This document shows positions 1-7,097 of a DNA stretch of 64,000 nucleotides, in pieces (position 1 is the stretch's first letter; each line of letters opens with the position of its first letter). Location of the stretch: positions 62,001-126,000 of the forward strand of contig NZ_DBBS01000010.1 of assembly GCF_002292295.1 (NCBI RefSeq). The letters are read 5' to 3'. This DNA comes from Sphingomonas sp. UBA978 (GTDB lineage Bacteria > Pseudomonadota > Alphaproteobacteria > Sphingomonadales > Sphingomonadaceae). A program made the translations under genes and the position numbers. The notes below the pieces were generated by a model. The model was not told the origin of the DNA, made no database searches, and was given only the letters and a program-made list of their open reading frames with translations.

Positions 1-839
1 TGATCCGCGACCGCCTGTTCCGCGAAGCCGAATCGAACGTCGCCGTGAAGGTGACCGAAGCGTCGGACCGCGACAGCTTCGAGGTCGCGGGCCGCGGCGA
101 ACTGCAGCTGGGCGTGCTGATCGAGACGATGCGCCGCGAGGGCTTCGAGCTCGGCATCAGCCGCCCGCGCGTGCTGTTCGGCGAGGACGAGAACGGCAAC
201 AAGACCGAGCCGTACGAAACCGTCATCATCGACGTCGACGACGAGCATTCGGGCACGGTCGTCGAGAAGATGAACCTGCGCAAGGCGGAGCTGACCGACA
301 TGCGTCCGTCGACCGGTGGCAAGACGCGTATCACCTTCTCCGCGCCGTCGCGCGGCATGATCGGGTACCATGGCGAGTTCCTGTCGGACACGCGCGGCAC
401 CGGCATCATGAACCGGTTGTTCGAGAAGTACGGCCCCCACAAGGGCAAGATCGAAGGCCGCAAGAACGGCGTGCTGATCTCGAACGGCGCTGGTGAGGCC
501 AACAGCTATGCGCTGGGGCCGCTCGAGGAGCGCGGCATCCTATTCGTGGGCCATGGCGAGGCGCTGTACGAGGGCATGATCGTCGGCGAGAACGCCAAGC
601 CGGACGACCTCGAGGTCAATCCGATGAAGACCAAGGCGCTGACCAACTTCCGCGCCAGCGGCGGCAAGGACGACCAGGTGCGCCTGACGCCGCCGAAGCG
701 CGCGACGCTGGAGCAGGCGATCGCCTATATCGACGACGACGAGATGGTCGAGGTGACGCCGAAGTCGATCCGCCTGCGCAAGCGCCACCTCGATCCGCAC
801 GAGCGTAAGAAGGCGAGCCGGGCGAAGATGGCGGCATAA
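1..839 (+). CDS. typA: GTP-binding protein TypA/BipA, C-terminal part (5' end outside window)
   Basis: The reading frame is open from base 3, before any start codon, so the gene begins upstream of the window. The visible ~278 residues cover the end of domain III and the TypA-specific C-terminal domain of this ribosome-associated translational GTPase. The segment around GRGELQLGVLIETMRREG is the conserved EF-G-like domain III/V region, and TGIMNRLFEKYGPHKG with ISNGAGEANSYALG is diagnostic for TypA rather than EF-G or LepA. The basic C-terminus (RLRKRHLDPHERKKASR) is also typical. The GTPase domain is not in the window. From the family, TypA binds 70S ribosomes and matters for growth at low temperature and under stress. 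A good intrinsic terminator follows the stop, so it is the last gene of its unit. Confidence 0.96.
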   Translation, partial: IRDRLFREAESNVAVKVTEASDRDSFEVAGRGELQLGVLIETMRREGFELGISRPRVLFGEDENGNKTEPYETVIIDVDDEHSGTVVEKMNLRKAELTDMRPSTGGKTRITFSAPSRGMIGYHGEFLSDTRGTGIMNRLFEKYGPHKGKIEGRKNGVLISNGAGEANSYALGPLEERGILFVGHGEALYEGMIVGENAKPDDLEVNPMKTKALTNFRASGGKDDQVRLTPPKRATLEQAIAYIDDDEMVEVTPKSIRLRKRHLDPHERKKASRAKMAA

Positions 840-860
840 GTCGTCGTTTGAGGGTTTGAA

Positions 861-892
861 GGGGGCGTCCGGGGGATCGGGCGCCCCTTTTT
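861..892 (+). terminator. Intrinsic terminator after typA
   Basis: A GGGGCG/CGCCCC stem (862-867 with 882-887) around a 14-nt loop is followed by five T residues, 22 bases after the typA stop codon. Confidence 0.75.
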
Positions 893-1045
893 GCGTTTGC
901 GGCGTCCGGTGAGGGCGATGGGTGGTTAAACCGCGCATGAACGCCGCATTCCGGATGGGTTCAGGGCGACTCGCCTAATCCGCATGCAACACGCCTGGAT
1001 CGATGTGCGTTTCCCCTTCCAGCGTTGTGATGAGGAGTTCGCGTC

Positions 1046-1417
1046 ATGAATGCGTTTATGAAGAAGGCTGGTCTGGGTATCGCGCTCGCCGCCACCGCGC
1101 TGACCGCGGCGGCCCCGGCGGAGGCGCAGCGTTGGGGCGGCTATCGCCACCATCGCGGTGGCGGCGACGTCGCGGCGGGTGCACTGCTCGGCGGGCTGGT
1201 CGGGCTGGGCATCGGTGCGGCGGTCGCGAGCAGCAACCGCGACCGTTATTACGACCGCGGCTATTATTACGATGCGCCGCCGCCCCCGCCGCGGGTGGTG
1301 TATCGCGACCGCTATTATGCACCGCCGCCCCCGCCGCCGCGCGTGGTCGTGCGTGAGCGCTATTATGATTACGGATCCCGTTACGGCGACGGCTACGGAT
1401 ATGGCTACGGTTATTGA
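1046..1417 (+). CDS. Small secreted Gly/Tyr/Pro-rich protein, function unknown
   Basis: A 123-aa protein with a clear Sec signal peptide (residues 1-28, hydrophobic core GLGIALAATALTAAAPAEA, cleavage probably after AEA). A short Gly/Ala helix follows (AGALLGGLVGLGIGAAVA, residues ~47-64), resembling the glycine-zipper segments of small envelope proteins. The C-terminal half is low complexity: two copies of a PPPPPRVV(Y/V)R(D/E)RYY-like unit and a Gly-Tyr tail ending YGYGYGY. An AGGAG ribosome binding site sits 9-10 bases before the ATG. It stands alone between typA and a DUF3297 gene and has its own terminator. It probably lies in the periplasm or outer envelope. No enzymatic motif is visible and no function is assigned. 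Confidence 0.85.
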   Translation: MNAFMKKAGLGIALAATALTAAAPAEAQRWGGYRHHRGGGDVAAGALLGGLVGLGIGAAVASSNRDRYYDRGYYYDAPPPPPRVVYRDRYYAPPPPPPRVVVRERYYDYGSRYGDGYGYGYGY

Positions 1418-1443
1418 GCCGACACACGGGTTTCGTCGGGAAG

Positions 1444-1474
1444 GCGGCGCGGGCTTCGGTCCGTGCCGCTTTTT
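1444..1474 (+). terminator. Intrinsic terminator after the Gly/Tyr-rich gene
   Basis: A 9-bp stem (GCGGCGCGG at 1444-1452 with CCGTGCCGC at 1461-1469, one G-U pair) with a GCTTCGGT loop and a T5 run. Confidence 0.8.
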
Positions 1475-1511
1475 CGTGGCGGGGCCGCGGGGATGCGGTT
1501 AAGCGGACCGC

Positions 1512-1787
1512 ATGACCGATACGCCCCCCGATCGCCTGTCGACCGATCCGTCGAGCCCCTATTTCGACCAGCCCGCGTTGGAGCGCGGCATCGGCATCCG
1601 CTTCAAGGGTGTCGAGCGCAAGGACGTCGAGGAATATGACCGCCCCGCCGGCTGGATCCGCGTCGCGCTGGGCAAGAAGGTCGACCGTCATGGTCGGCCG
1701 CTGACGCTGAAGCTTAACGGCGAGGTCGAGGCGTGGTTCGAGCGGCCGGCAGCGGATGCTGCGGGCGAGGACGACGCGGCGGGCTGA
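1512..1787 (+). CDS. DUF3297 family small cytoplasmic protein
   Basis: A 91-aa protein that matches the DUF3297 family in length and sequence. The hallmarks are SPYFD near the N-terminus, a central GIRFKGVERKDVEEYD block, and KLNGEVEAWFE near the end. No signal peptide or membrane segment is present, so it should be cytoplasmic. The ATG lacks a strong Shine-Dalgarno sequence, but the family alignment fits this start. A terminator follows, so it is monocistronic. DUF3297 proteins are widespread in proteobacteria and their role is not established; nothing here allows a more specific assignment. Confidence 0.85.
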   Translation: MTDTPPDRLSTDPSSPYFDQPALERGIGIRFKGVERKDVEEYDRPAGWIRVALGKKVDRHGRPLTLKLNGEVEAWFERPAADAAGEDDAAG

Positions 1788-1813
1788 GGCCGGCCTGTCC
1801 CGGGATTTACGAG

Positions 1814-1843
1814 GGCGTGGGGCTTCGGCTTCGCGCCTTTTTT
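1814..1843 (+). terminator. Intrinsic terminator after the DUF3297 gene
   Basis: Stem GGCGTG (1814-1819) with CGCGCC (1832-1837), the loop containing a CTTCGG tetraloop-like core, then T6. Confidence 0.75.
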
Positions 1844-1874
1844 CGTTGCCGTGCGGGCCGGGTGGCGCGGGGCG

Positions 1875-2189
1875 TCAGCGGCCCGTGGGCGCCGGCGCGG
1901 TGACGGCGTCCCAATTGCCCGCGATCGCGTCGAGCGCGGTCCGTGCGGTATCGAGCGCGCCGGGCCGGTAAGTGTAATGGGTTTCGCGGCCGTCGCGCGT
2001 GACAGACACAAGAGCGGCGTCCTCAAGGACACGCAGATGCTTGGTAACGGCCTGGCGGGTCATGCCGGCATTGGCAGACAGGCGGGCTATTGACCGGGGC
2101 GCTCCGCTGCGCAGGATGACGAGCAGCGCGAGACGGGTCGGATCGGCGAGCGCGGCGAACAGGCGGGCGGCTTGGACGGGCTTCTGCAT
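1875..2189 (-). CDS. ArsR-family winged-helix transcriptional regulator
   Basis: A 104-aa protein of typical ArsR/HTH_20 length. The N-terminal AARLFAALADPTRLALLVIL is the family signature, and the recognition helix region reads ARLSANAGMTRQAVTKHLRVLEDAALV, followed by the beta-wing (SVTRDGRETHYTYRP). No cysteine pair for metal binding is visible, so it is not an obvious metal sensor. It is closer to the ArsR regulators usually paired with an SRPBCC/AHSA1 protein, but no such partner is adjacent. The ATG at 2189 is preferred over an in-frame TTG at 2195 because an AAAGG ribosome site precedes it. That site lies inside the first of four inverted repeats upstream, which suggests autoregulation. 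It follows the ABC-F gene on the same strand after 115 bp. Confidence 0.88.
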   Translation of the reverse strand: MQKPVQAARLFAALADPTRLALLVILRSGAPRSIARLSANAGMTRQAVTKHLRVLEDAALVSVTRDGRETHYTYRPGALDTARTALDAIAGNWDAVTAPAPTGR

Positions 2190-2191
2190 CG

Positions 2192-2293
2192 GCAACCTTT
2201 CGGTTGCGAGCGATGCAACCAGCCGGTTGCTCAGGACGCAACCTCGTAGTTGCTTATGCCTCGGAACGTGGAGATGCGCAACTTTGAGGTTGC
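2192..2293. promoter_or_regulatory. Four phased inverted repeats GCAACC-N4-GGTTGC upstream of arsR-type gene
   Basis: Four copies occur: GCAACC-TTTC-GGTTGC (2192-2207), GCAACC-AGCC-GGTTGC (2215-2230), GCAACC-TCGT-AGTTGC (2238-2253, one mismatch) and GCAACT-TTGA-GGTTGC (2278-2293, one mismatch). The first three centres are exactly 23 bp apart and the fourth is 40 bp further. The first copy overlaps the ribosome binding site of the ArsR gene. This arrangement fits an array of dimer-binding operators for that regulator; binding itself is inferred. Confidence 0.75.
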
Positions 2294-2304
2294 GTCGCCC
2301 GATA

Positions 2305-4149
2305 TCACGCGGTTTCCAGCGCCTCGGTAGCCTCGAGCCATTTCGCTTCGAGCGTTTCGATCTGCGCCTGGACGTCGGCGCGGCGCTTCATCAGGTCGCT
2401 CATCGCGAGTTTGGCGAAGCGCGGTTCGGCGGTCTTCGGATCGAACATCGCCCGGTCGATCGCGTTGCGATCAGTCGTCAGCGTTGCGATTTCCGCCTCG
2501 GTGTCGCGGATCGTCTTACGGCGCAGCTTGTCGGCATCGCGGTCGATCGGTTTGCCCTTGGGCTTCTTGGCCTTGGGCTCGGGTTGCTTGTCGCCAGCGA
2601 GCACGAAGGCAATGTAATCGTCGAGCGTGCCGTCGAATTCCCTGGCGGTGCCGTTGTCGACGAGCACGAGGCGGTCGGCGGTCATCTCCAGCATGTGGCG
2701 ATCGTGGCTGACGAGGACGACGGCGCCGGTATAGGCGTTGAGCGCCTGCACCAGTGCCTCGCGCGCGTCGACGTCGAGGTGGTTCGTCGGTTCGTCGAGG
2801 ATCAGCATGTGCGGCGCGTCGCGGGTGATGAGTGCGAGCGCGAGGCGCGCCTTCTCGCCGCCGGACATGCGGCCCACCTTGCCGATCGCCTTGTCGCCCG
2901 AGAAGCCGAAGCGGCCGAGCTGGGCGCGGACCGCGGCGGGGCTGGCGCCCTTCATGATCCGGGTCATATGTTCGAGCGGCGTGTCGTCGGCGTCAAGTTC
3001 CTCCACCTGATACTGGGTGAAATAGCCGACCTTCATCTTGCCCGAGGACGCCATCTCGCCGTCCATCGGGGCGAGCTGCGCGGCGAGCAGGCGCGCGAGC
3101 GTCGTCTTGCCGTTGCCGTTGCGCCCGAGCAGCGCGACGCGATCGTCGGGGTCGAGGCGCATGTTGAGGCGCTTGAGGATCGGCGTCTCGCTATAGCCGA
3201 CGCTCGCCATATCGAGGGTGATGAGCGGGGGCCGGAGCTCGCTGGGGTCCGGGAAGTCGAACGACAGCGAGGGATCGTTGGCCAGCTCGGCGATCGGCTG
3301 CATCTTCGCGAGCATCTTCTGCCGGCTCTGCGCCTGTTTGGCGGTGGAGGCGCGGGCGGAGTTGCGGGCGACGTAATCCTGCAGCTTGGCGCGCTGGATA
3401 TCCTGGTTCGCCTTGGCCGCGGCGAGCTGCGCCATGCGCTCGGCGCGCTGGCGCTCGAAGCTGTCGTAGCCGCCCGGGTAGAGCGTGATCTTGCCGTTCT
3501 GGAGGTGGAGGATGTGATCCACCACGTTGTTGAGGAAGTCGCGCTCGTGGCTGACGACGACGATCGTCGCCTTGTAGCCGACGAGGAAATCCTCAAGCCA
3601 CATCACCGCCTCGAGGTCGAGGTGGTTCGACGGCTCGTCGAGGAGCAGCAGGTCGGGTTGCGAGAAGAGCAGTGCCGCGAGGGCGACGCGCATTTTCCAG
3701 CCGCCCGAGAAGCTGTCGAGGGGGCGCTGTTGCATGGTTTCGTCGAAGCCGAGGCCGAGCAGGATTTGCGCGGCGCGCATCGGGGCGGTGTAGGCGTCGA
3801 TCGCGATCAGGCGCTCGTAGACGTCGCCGAGGCGGTCCGGGTCCTCGCTGGTTTCGGATTCGAGCATCAGCGCGGCACGCTCGGTGTCGGCGGCGAGGAC
3901 GGTGTCGAACGGCGTGGCGGTGCCCGAGGGCGCTTCCTGCGCGATATAGCCGAGGCGGGCGCCGCGCGGCATGTCGGCGGTGCCGTCGTCGGGTTCGAGC
4001 ATGCCGGCGATGACGCGGACGAGCGTCGACTTGCCGGCGCCGTTGCGGCCGATCAGCCCGACGCGGCTGCCGGGCGGCAAGGCCGCGGATGCGCCGTCGA
4101 GGATCGTGCGGCCGCCCAGGCGCACGGTGATGCCGTTGAGGTTGAGCAT
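2305..4149 (-). CDS. ABC-F family ATPase (Uup/YheS-like, ribosome-associated)
   Basis: A 614-aa protein with two tandem ABC ATPase domains and no membrane segments, the ABC-F architecture. Domain 1 has Walker A GRNGAGKST (residues 34-42), signature FSGGWKMR and Walker B LLLLDEPSNHLD. Domain 2 has Walker A GRNGNGKTT, signature MSGGEKAR and LILDEPTNHLD. The charged inter-domain linker contains QDIQRAKLQDYVARNSARAS, and a predicted C-terminal coiled coil (from about residue 525) contains DRDADKLRRKTIRDTEAEIATL. ABC-F proteins act on the ribosome E site during translation. Which subgroup (Uup, YheS or EttA) cannot be fixed by eye, and nothing suggests antibiotic resistance. The start matches the family (MLNLNGITVRLG). 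Confidence 0.92.
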   Translation of the reverse strand: MLNLNGITVRLGGRTILDGASAALPPGSRVGLIGRNGAGKSTLVRVIAGMLEPDDGTADMPRGARLGYIAQEAPSGTATPFDTVLAADTERAALMLESETSEDPDRLGDVYERLIAIDAYTAPMRAAQILLGLGFDETMQQRPLDSFSGGWKMRVALAALLFSQPDLLLLDEPSNHLDLEAVMWLEDFLVGYKATIVVVSHERDFLNNVVDHILHLQNGKITLYPGGYDSFERQRAERMAQLAAAKANQDIQRAKLQDYVARNSARASTAKQAQSRQKMLAKMQPIAELANDPSLSFDFPDPSELRPPLITLDMASVGYSETPILKRLNMRLDPDDRVALLGRNGNGKTTLARLLAAQLAPMDGEMASSGKMKVGYFTQYQVEELDADDTPLEHMTRIMKGASPAAVRAQLGRFGFSGDKAIGKVGRMSGGEKARLALALITRDAPHMLILDEPTNHLDVDAREALVQALNAYTGAVVLVSHDRHMLEMTADRLVLVDNGTAREFDGTLDDYIAFVLAGDKQPEPKAKKPKGKPIDRDADKLRRKTIRDTEAEIATLTTDRNAIDRAMFDPKTAEPRFAKLAMSDLMKRRADVQAQIETLEAKWLEATEALETA

Positions 4150-4179
4150 GACGTGGCCTTAGCAGATGTTGCGGTGCAG

Positions 4180-4743
4180 CTAAAGCGTGCGGATGAGGCG
4201 GGTGGCCTGCGCCAGCCAGGGGGGCGCGGCGACCGATGTGGGGCGGGCGCCGGGGGTGAGGGGCAGAAGGAGCAGCGCGTCGCCGTCGATGCCGATCAGG
4301 CGGGCGAAGAGGAAGCGGCCGGCGGGGAGGGGGACGAGGACGTCGCGGTTGAGCGCCAGCGCGAAGGCGGCGGGCGGGCGCAGGTCGCACCACAGCTGGT
4401 CGCCGCTACGATAGTCGGCGATGCTGCCGGTGACGACGAGGGCGATGCCGCCGGACGCAGGCTGAGGCGGGACGAGCGTCTGCGGCTGGCGCAGCGCATG
4501 GGCGCCGTTGGCATCGAGCGTGGCGGCGACGGGCAGCGCGGCGCGGTCGGGCAGGGTGACGAGATCGGCGGGTGCGACCTCCAGCGCGGCGGCGATGCGG
4601 TTGAGCCACGCGACCGAGACGGTGCGGGTGCCGGTTTCGAGCCGGCCGATCGTCTGCGCGGTCGTTGGAGGCGAGCAGCGCAGCGCGACCTGCTCCAGCG
4701 TCATGTTCCGAGCCCTACGTACCTCTCGTATCGCGGTAATCAT
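4180..4743 (-). CDS. XRE-family helix-turn-helix regulator with C-terminal beta-rich domain
   Basis: A 187-aa protein. Residues ~5-65 form a Cro/C1-type HTH: VRRARNMTLEQVALRC, TAQTIGRLETGTRTVS and VAWLNRIAAALEVAPADL. The C-terminal ~110 residues contain RSGDQLWCDLRPPAAFALALNRDVLVPLP followed by LLLLPLTPG, suggesting a small beta-barrel sensor or dimerisation domain resembling peptidase-S24-like folds but without a visible Ser/Lys catalytic pair. The gene is divergent from the DUF6456 gene, and a perfect 15-bp palindrome lies ten bases upstream of its start, so autorepression is likely. The 3' end is 30 bp from the start of the ABC-F gene on the same strand. No toxin partner is present. Confidence 0.85.
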   Translation of the reverse strand: MITAIREVRRARNMTLEQVALRCSPPTTAQTIGRLETGTRTVSVAWLNRIAAALEVAPADLVTLPDRAALPVAATLDANGAHALRQPQTLVPPQPASGGIALVVTGSIADYRSGDQLWCDLRPPAAFALALNRDVLVPLPAGRFLFARLIGIDGDALLLLPLTPGARPTSVAAPPWLAQATRLIRTL

Positions 4744-4753
4744 CGTTTGTCCT

Positions 4754-4768
4754 TAACCGCTGCGGTTA
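4754..4768. promoter_or_regulatory. Perfect palindrome between XRE regulator and DUF6456 gene
   Basis: TAACCGC-T-GCGGTTA has 7-bp arms around one central base. It lies in the divergent intergenic region, 10 bp before the XRE start codon and 75 bp before the DUF6456 start. Its size and position fit an operator for the XRE dimer; this is inference from position and symmetry. Confidence 0.6.
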
Positions 4769-4842
4769 TTGCCCTGTCCTACAAAGCTGACGTTGTGGCA
4801 AGTCCGGAGCCGATTCGGAAGGCTGGGTCGGGAGGCAGGCGT

Positions 4843-5304
4843 ATGCGCGAGATGGTGGAGCGGACGATCGTCGGGGCGGGGGGGACGGGCGGGAAGGGCG
4901 GAACCGGGCGGCGGGTGAGCGTGAACGTCGCCGAATCGCCGCTCGGCTGGTTGCGCGCGCGCGGGCTGGTCGATGCGCGGCAGTGCGAGGCGGGCGAGCG
5001 GCTGCGCGGCGATTACGAGACGGCGGCGCTGGGACCGCGGGTGACGATGCGCTGGGCGGCGCGGGTCGATGGCGGCGGCGGCGGCGGGCTGGACCCGACG
5101 ACCGCGCAGATCGCGGCCAAGGCGCGGTTCGATGCCGCCATGGCGGCAGCGGGCGCGGGCCTCGCCGATATCGCATGGCGGGTGATCTGTGCCGGCGAGG
5201 CGCTGCCGGTGGCGGAAAAGGGGCTGGGATGGCCGGCGCGGGCGGGGCGGCTGGTGCTGACGCTGGCGCTCGACCGGCTGGCGGATCATTATCGCCTGCC
5301 GTGA
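4843..5304 (+). CDS. DUF6456 domain-containing protein
   Basis: A 153-aa protein recognised as DUF6456 by the motifs ESPLGWLRARG, QCEAGERLRGDYE and the C-terminal GWPARAGRLVLTLALDRLADHY. The ATG at 4843 is chosen because GGAGG lies about 9 bases upstream; the frame is open far upstream but only as an antisense shadow. A poly-glycine stretch (GGGGGG, residues ~77-82) interrupts the domain. In other alphaproteobacteria this domain is often joined to, or next to, a helix-turn-helix protein, which matches the divergent XRE gene here. It has no signal peptide and is probably cytoplasmic. A DNA-related or regulatory role is plausible but not shown. Confidence 0.75.
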   Translation: MREMVERTIVGAGGTGGKGGTGRRVSVNVAESPLGWLRARGLVDARQCEAGERLRGDYETAALGPRVTMRWAARVDGGGGGGLDPTTAQIAAKARFDAAMAAAGAGLADIAWRVICAGEALPVAEKGLGWPARAGRLVLTLALDRLADHYRLP

Positions 5305-5391
5305 CGCGGCTTTATCGTTTGCCGACACCGGGGGGCGGGGTGTAACGGCGCGACAGACGAGAACATAAGCGGGCCATGCGGACCGCAGAGG

Positions 5392-6384
5392 ATGAGCGAC
5401 GTGCGGTTCGATTTCGTGAAATGCCATGGCTCCGGCAACGATTTTCCCCTGATCGACGCGCGCGACATCGCGCTGTCGCCGGCCGAATGGGCGGCGGTGG
5501 CGCGGGCGCTGGCGGACCGGCGCGGGCCGGTCGGCGGCGACGGGCTGCTGCTGCTGGGCGCGGGCGACGCCGACCACCGTTTCGCGATGGCGATGTACAA
5601 TGCGGACGGCAGCGAGGCGGAGACGTGCCTCAACGGCCTGCGCTGCGTCGCGCGGATGGGGTTCGAGGCGCTGGGGATCGACCACGCCCGCGTGAAGCTG
5701 AAGACGTCGAGCGCGCTGGCCGAGCGCGATGCGGACGTGGCGCCGGGGGTCTATACGGTGCGCGAGACGGCGGGGCCGGCAGGGCTCGACGTGCGCGCAT
5801 GGCCGCTGCATGCCGGAGGAGAGGGCGCCGGGATCGAGCAGATCGTCGACGCGCCGGTGCCGCCGCTGGGCAGCGACCGGGCGTTCACCGCGGTGGCGAT
5901 GCCCAATCCGCATCTGGTCGCCTTCGTCGAGCGGATCGACGAGGCGGAGCTGGTCGCGATCGGTACGACGTGCGAATCGGCACCCGACTGGTTGCCCAAC
6001 CGCGCCAATGTGTCGTTCGTCGAGCTGCGCGGGCAGGACGCCGGATCGGCGCCCGGGCAGGCGCTGTTCGTGCGCACCTTCGAACGCGGCGTCGGGCTGA
6101 CCGACAGCTGCGGCAGCGCGATGGCGGCATCGGCCTTCGCCGCCTGCCTGACCGGGCGGCTGGCCTATGACGCGCCGATCACCGTGTTCAACAAGGGCGG
6201 ACTGGTGCGCGCCGCGGTGGCGCGCGATGCGATGGTCAGCCTGTCGGGCAATGCGACCTGGGAATGGCACGGGTCGGTCGAAGTCGACATCGCCGCCGAA
6301 CGCGCCGGCGACCTGATCGTCCACGCCCATGCCGACGCCGAGATCGCAGCCTGGGCACGGATCGCCGACAGCGCGGGCCGGTAA
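5392..6384 (+). CDS. dapF: Diaminopimelate epimerase-like protein (DapF fold, atypical active-site loop)
   Basis: A 330-aa protein, longer than the usual ~275-aa DapF. DapF interconverts LL- and meso-diaminopimelate in the lysine and peptidoglycan pathway using two cysteines. Both are present: C79 in NADGSEAETC and C240 in ERGVGLTDSC. The substrate-binding asparagines also look conserved (GSGNDF, YNADGSE, NPH, NRANVSFV). Two loops are unusual: the canonical CGNG after the first cysteine reads CLNG, and the canonical CGTGACA-type loop reads CGSAMAAS, with the preceding GET changed to GLT. It may be a genuine DapF, a second copy, or a related amino-acid epimerase. It stands alone on the plus strand with no lysine-pathway neighbours. 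Confidence 0.72.
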   Translation: MSDVRFDFVKCHGSGNDFPLIDARDIALSPAEWAAVARALADRRGPVGGDGLLLLGAGDADHRFAMAMYNADGSEAETCLNGLRCVARMGFEALGIDHARVKLKTSSALAERDADVAPGVYTVRETAGPAGLDVRAWPLHAGGEGAGIEQIVDAPVPPLGSDRAFTAVAMPNPHLVAFVERIDEAELVAIGTTCESAPDWLPNRANVSFVELRGQDAGSAPGQALFVRTFERGVGLTDSCGSAMAASAFAACLTGRLAYDAPITVFNKGGLVRAAVARDAMVSLSGNATWEWHGSVEVDIAAERAGDLIVHAHADAEIAAWARIADSAGR

Positions 6385-6481
6385 CGGCACAGGCCGGGCG
6401 GCGGCGCGTTATGCCGAAGGGTGATCCACGTGAGGGCGGGGGCGGAGCGGGCAGGCTATCCCCCTGGAAAGACATACAGAA

Positions 6482-6718
6482 GTGCAGAACATGCGTGACG
6501 ATGAGATCTATTTCTACGAGCGGGCGGAAACCGAACTGGAACTGGCGCAGCGCGCCACCCACCCGCTGGCGGTGCGGGCGCATTACATCATCGCCAACCA
6601 TTATCTCGACCGCTGCTACGGCGGCGCGCCGACGCTGTCGGGCAACGACGATGACGGGGTCGTTGGCGGTGCGGTGACGGCCAACGGGGATGGCGACGAC
6701 GAACCGACGGCAGGATAG
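6482..6718 (+). CDS. Small acidic hypothetical protein (78 aa)
   Basis: A 78-aa protein starting at GTG 6482, or ATG 6491 three codons later. The N-terminal ~50 residues look well structured (DEIYFYERAETELELAQRA followed by HPLAVRAHYIIANHYLDRCYG), probably two helices. The tail is acidic and glycine-rich (NDDDGVV to DGDDEPTAG) and probably disordered. There is no signal peptide and no recognised domain. It precedes another small conserved gene by 64 bp on the same strand, so the two may be co-transcribed. The function is unknown. Confidence 0.65.
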   Translation: MQNMRDDEIYFYERAETELELAQRATHPLAVRAHYIIANHYLDRCYGGAPTLSGNDDDGVVGGAVTANGDGDDEPTAG

Positions 6719-6782
6719 GGGCGAAATACTGCCATGAACCCTTGGCGCGGCCGTTCGTTGAAGCGGCGGAACGAGGGTCGCG

Positions 6783-7070
6783 ATGGCGGATGGGGTCGGC
6801 AGGGACGAGAACGACGAGCAGGCGCTGCAGCACCGGCAGGGCGCGAAGCTCTATCCGGTCGGCCAGGCGCTGCGCGCGACCTTCGACGCCGACAACCATG
6901 CGACGCTGAGCAAGGACGTCACCGGCCTGATGCTCGATCTGGCGCATGTGCCGTTCGAGCCGCATGAGTTCGAGCCGATCGTGACGACGCTGACGCCGCC
7001 GCCGCGGATCGGCTGGCTGGCGCGGATGCGATCGGCGCTGCCGCGCGCCGTGCGCTCGTGGCGTGCCTGA
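6783..7070 (+). CDS. Small hypothetical protein (95 aa)
   Basis: A 95-aa cytoplasmic-looking protein with a GAGGG ribosome site before the ATG. The body (KLYPVGQALRATFDADNH, TLSKDVTGLMLDLAHVPFEP) has the even composition of a real protein, and the end is basic (RMRSALPRAVRSWRA). No known motif is recognised. It is followed convergently by the PAS/winged-helix regulator with only 27 bp between stop codons. Confidence 0.65.
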   Translation: MADGVGRDENDEQALQHRQGAKLYPVGQALRATFDADNHATLSKDVTGLMLDLAHVPFEPHEFEPIVTTLTPPPRIGWLARMRSALPRAVRSWRA

Positions 7071-7097
7071 CGGCCGGCACGGCGGGCGCGGGACGGG

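Noticed and set aside
2305..4149. Antibiotic-resistance ABC-F (ribosomal protection)
   Set aside because: The linker and overall sequence look like the housekeeping Uup/YheS types. Resistance cannot be inferred from sequence reading alone.
4180..4743. Antitoxin of a toxin-antitoxin pair
   Set aside because: The XRE protein is long with a sensor-like C-terminal domain, and the neighbours (ABC-F, DUF6456) are not toxins.
4753..4769. CtrA binding site (TTAA-N7-TTAA)
   Set aside because: The half-sites are nine bases apart and the second is TTAT; the perfect dyad explains the sequence better.
1999..4842. Long open plus-strand frame running over the ABC-F and XRE genes
   Set aside because: It is the antisense of clearly conserved genes. 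Only the part from 4843 on (DUF6456) has a ribosome site and family similarity.
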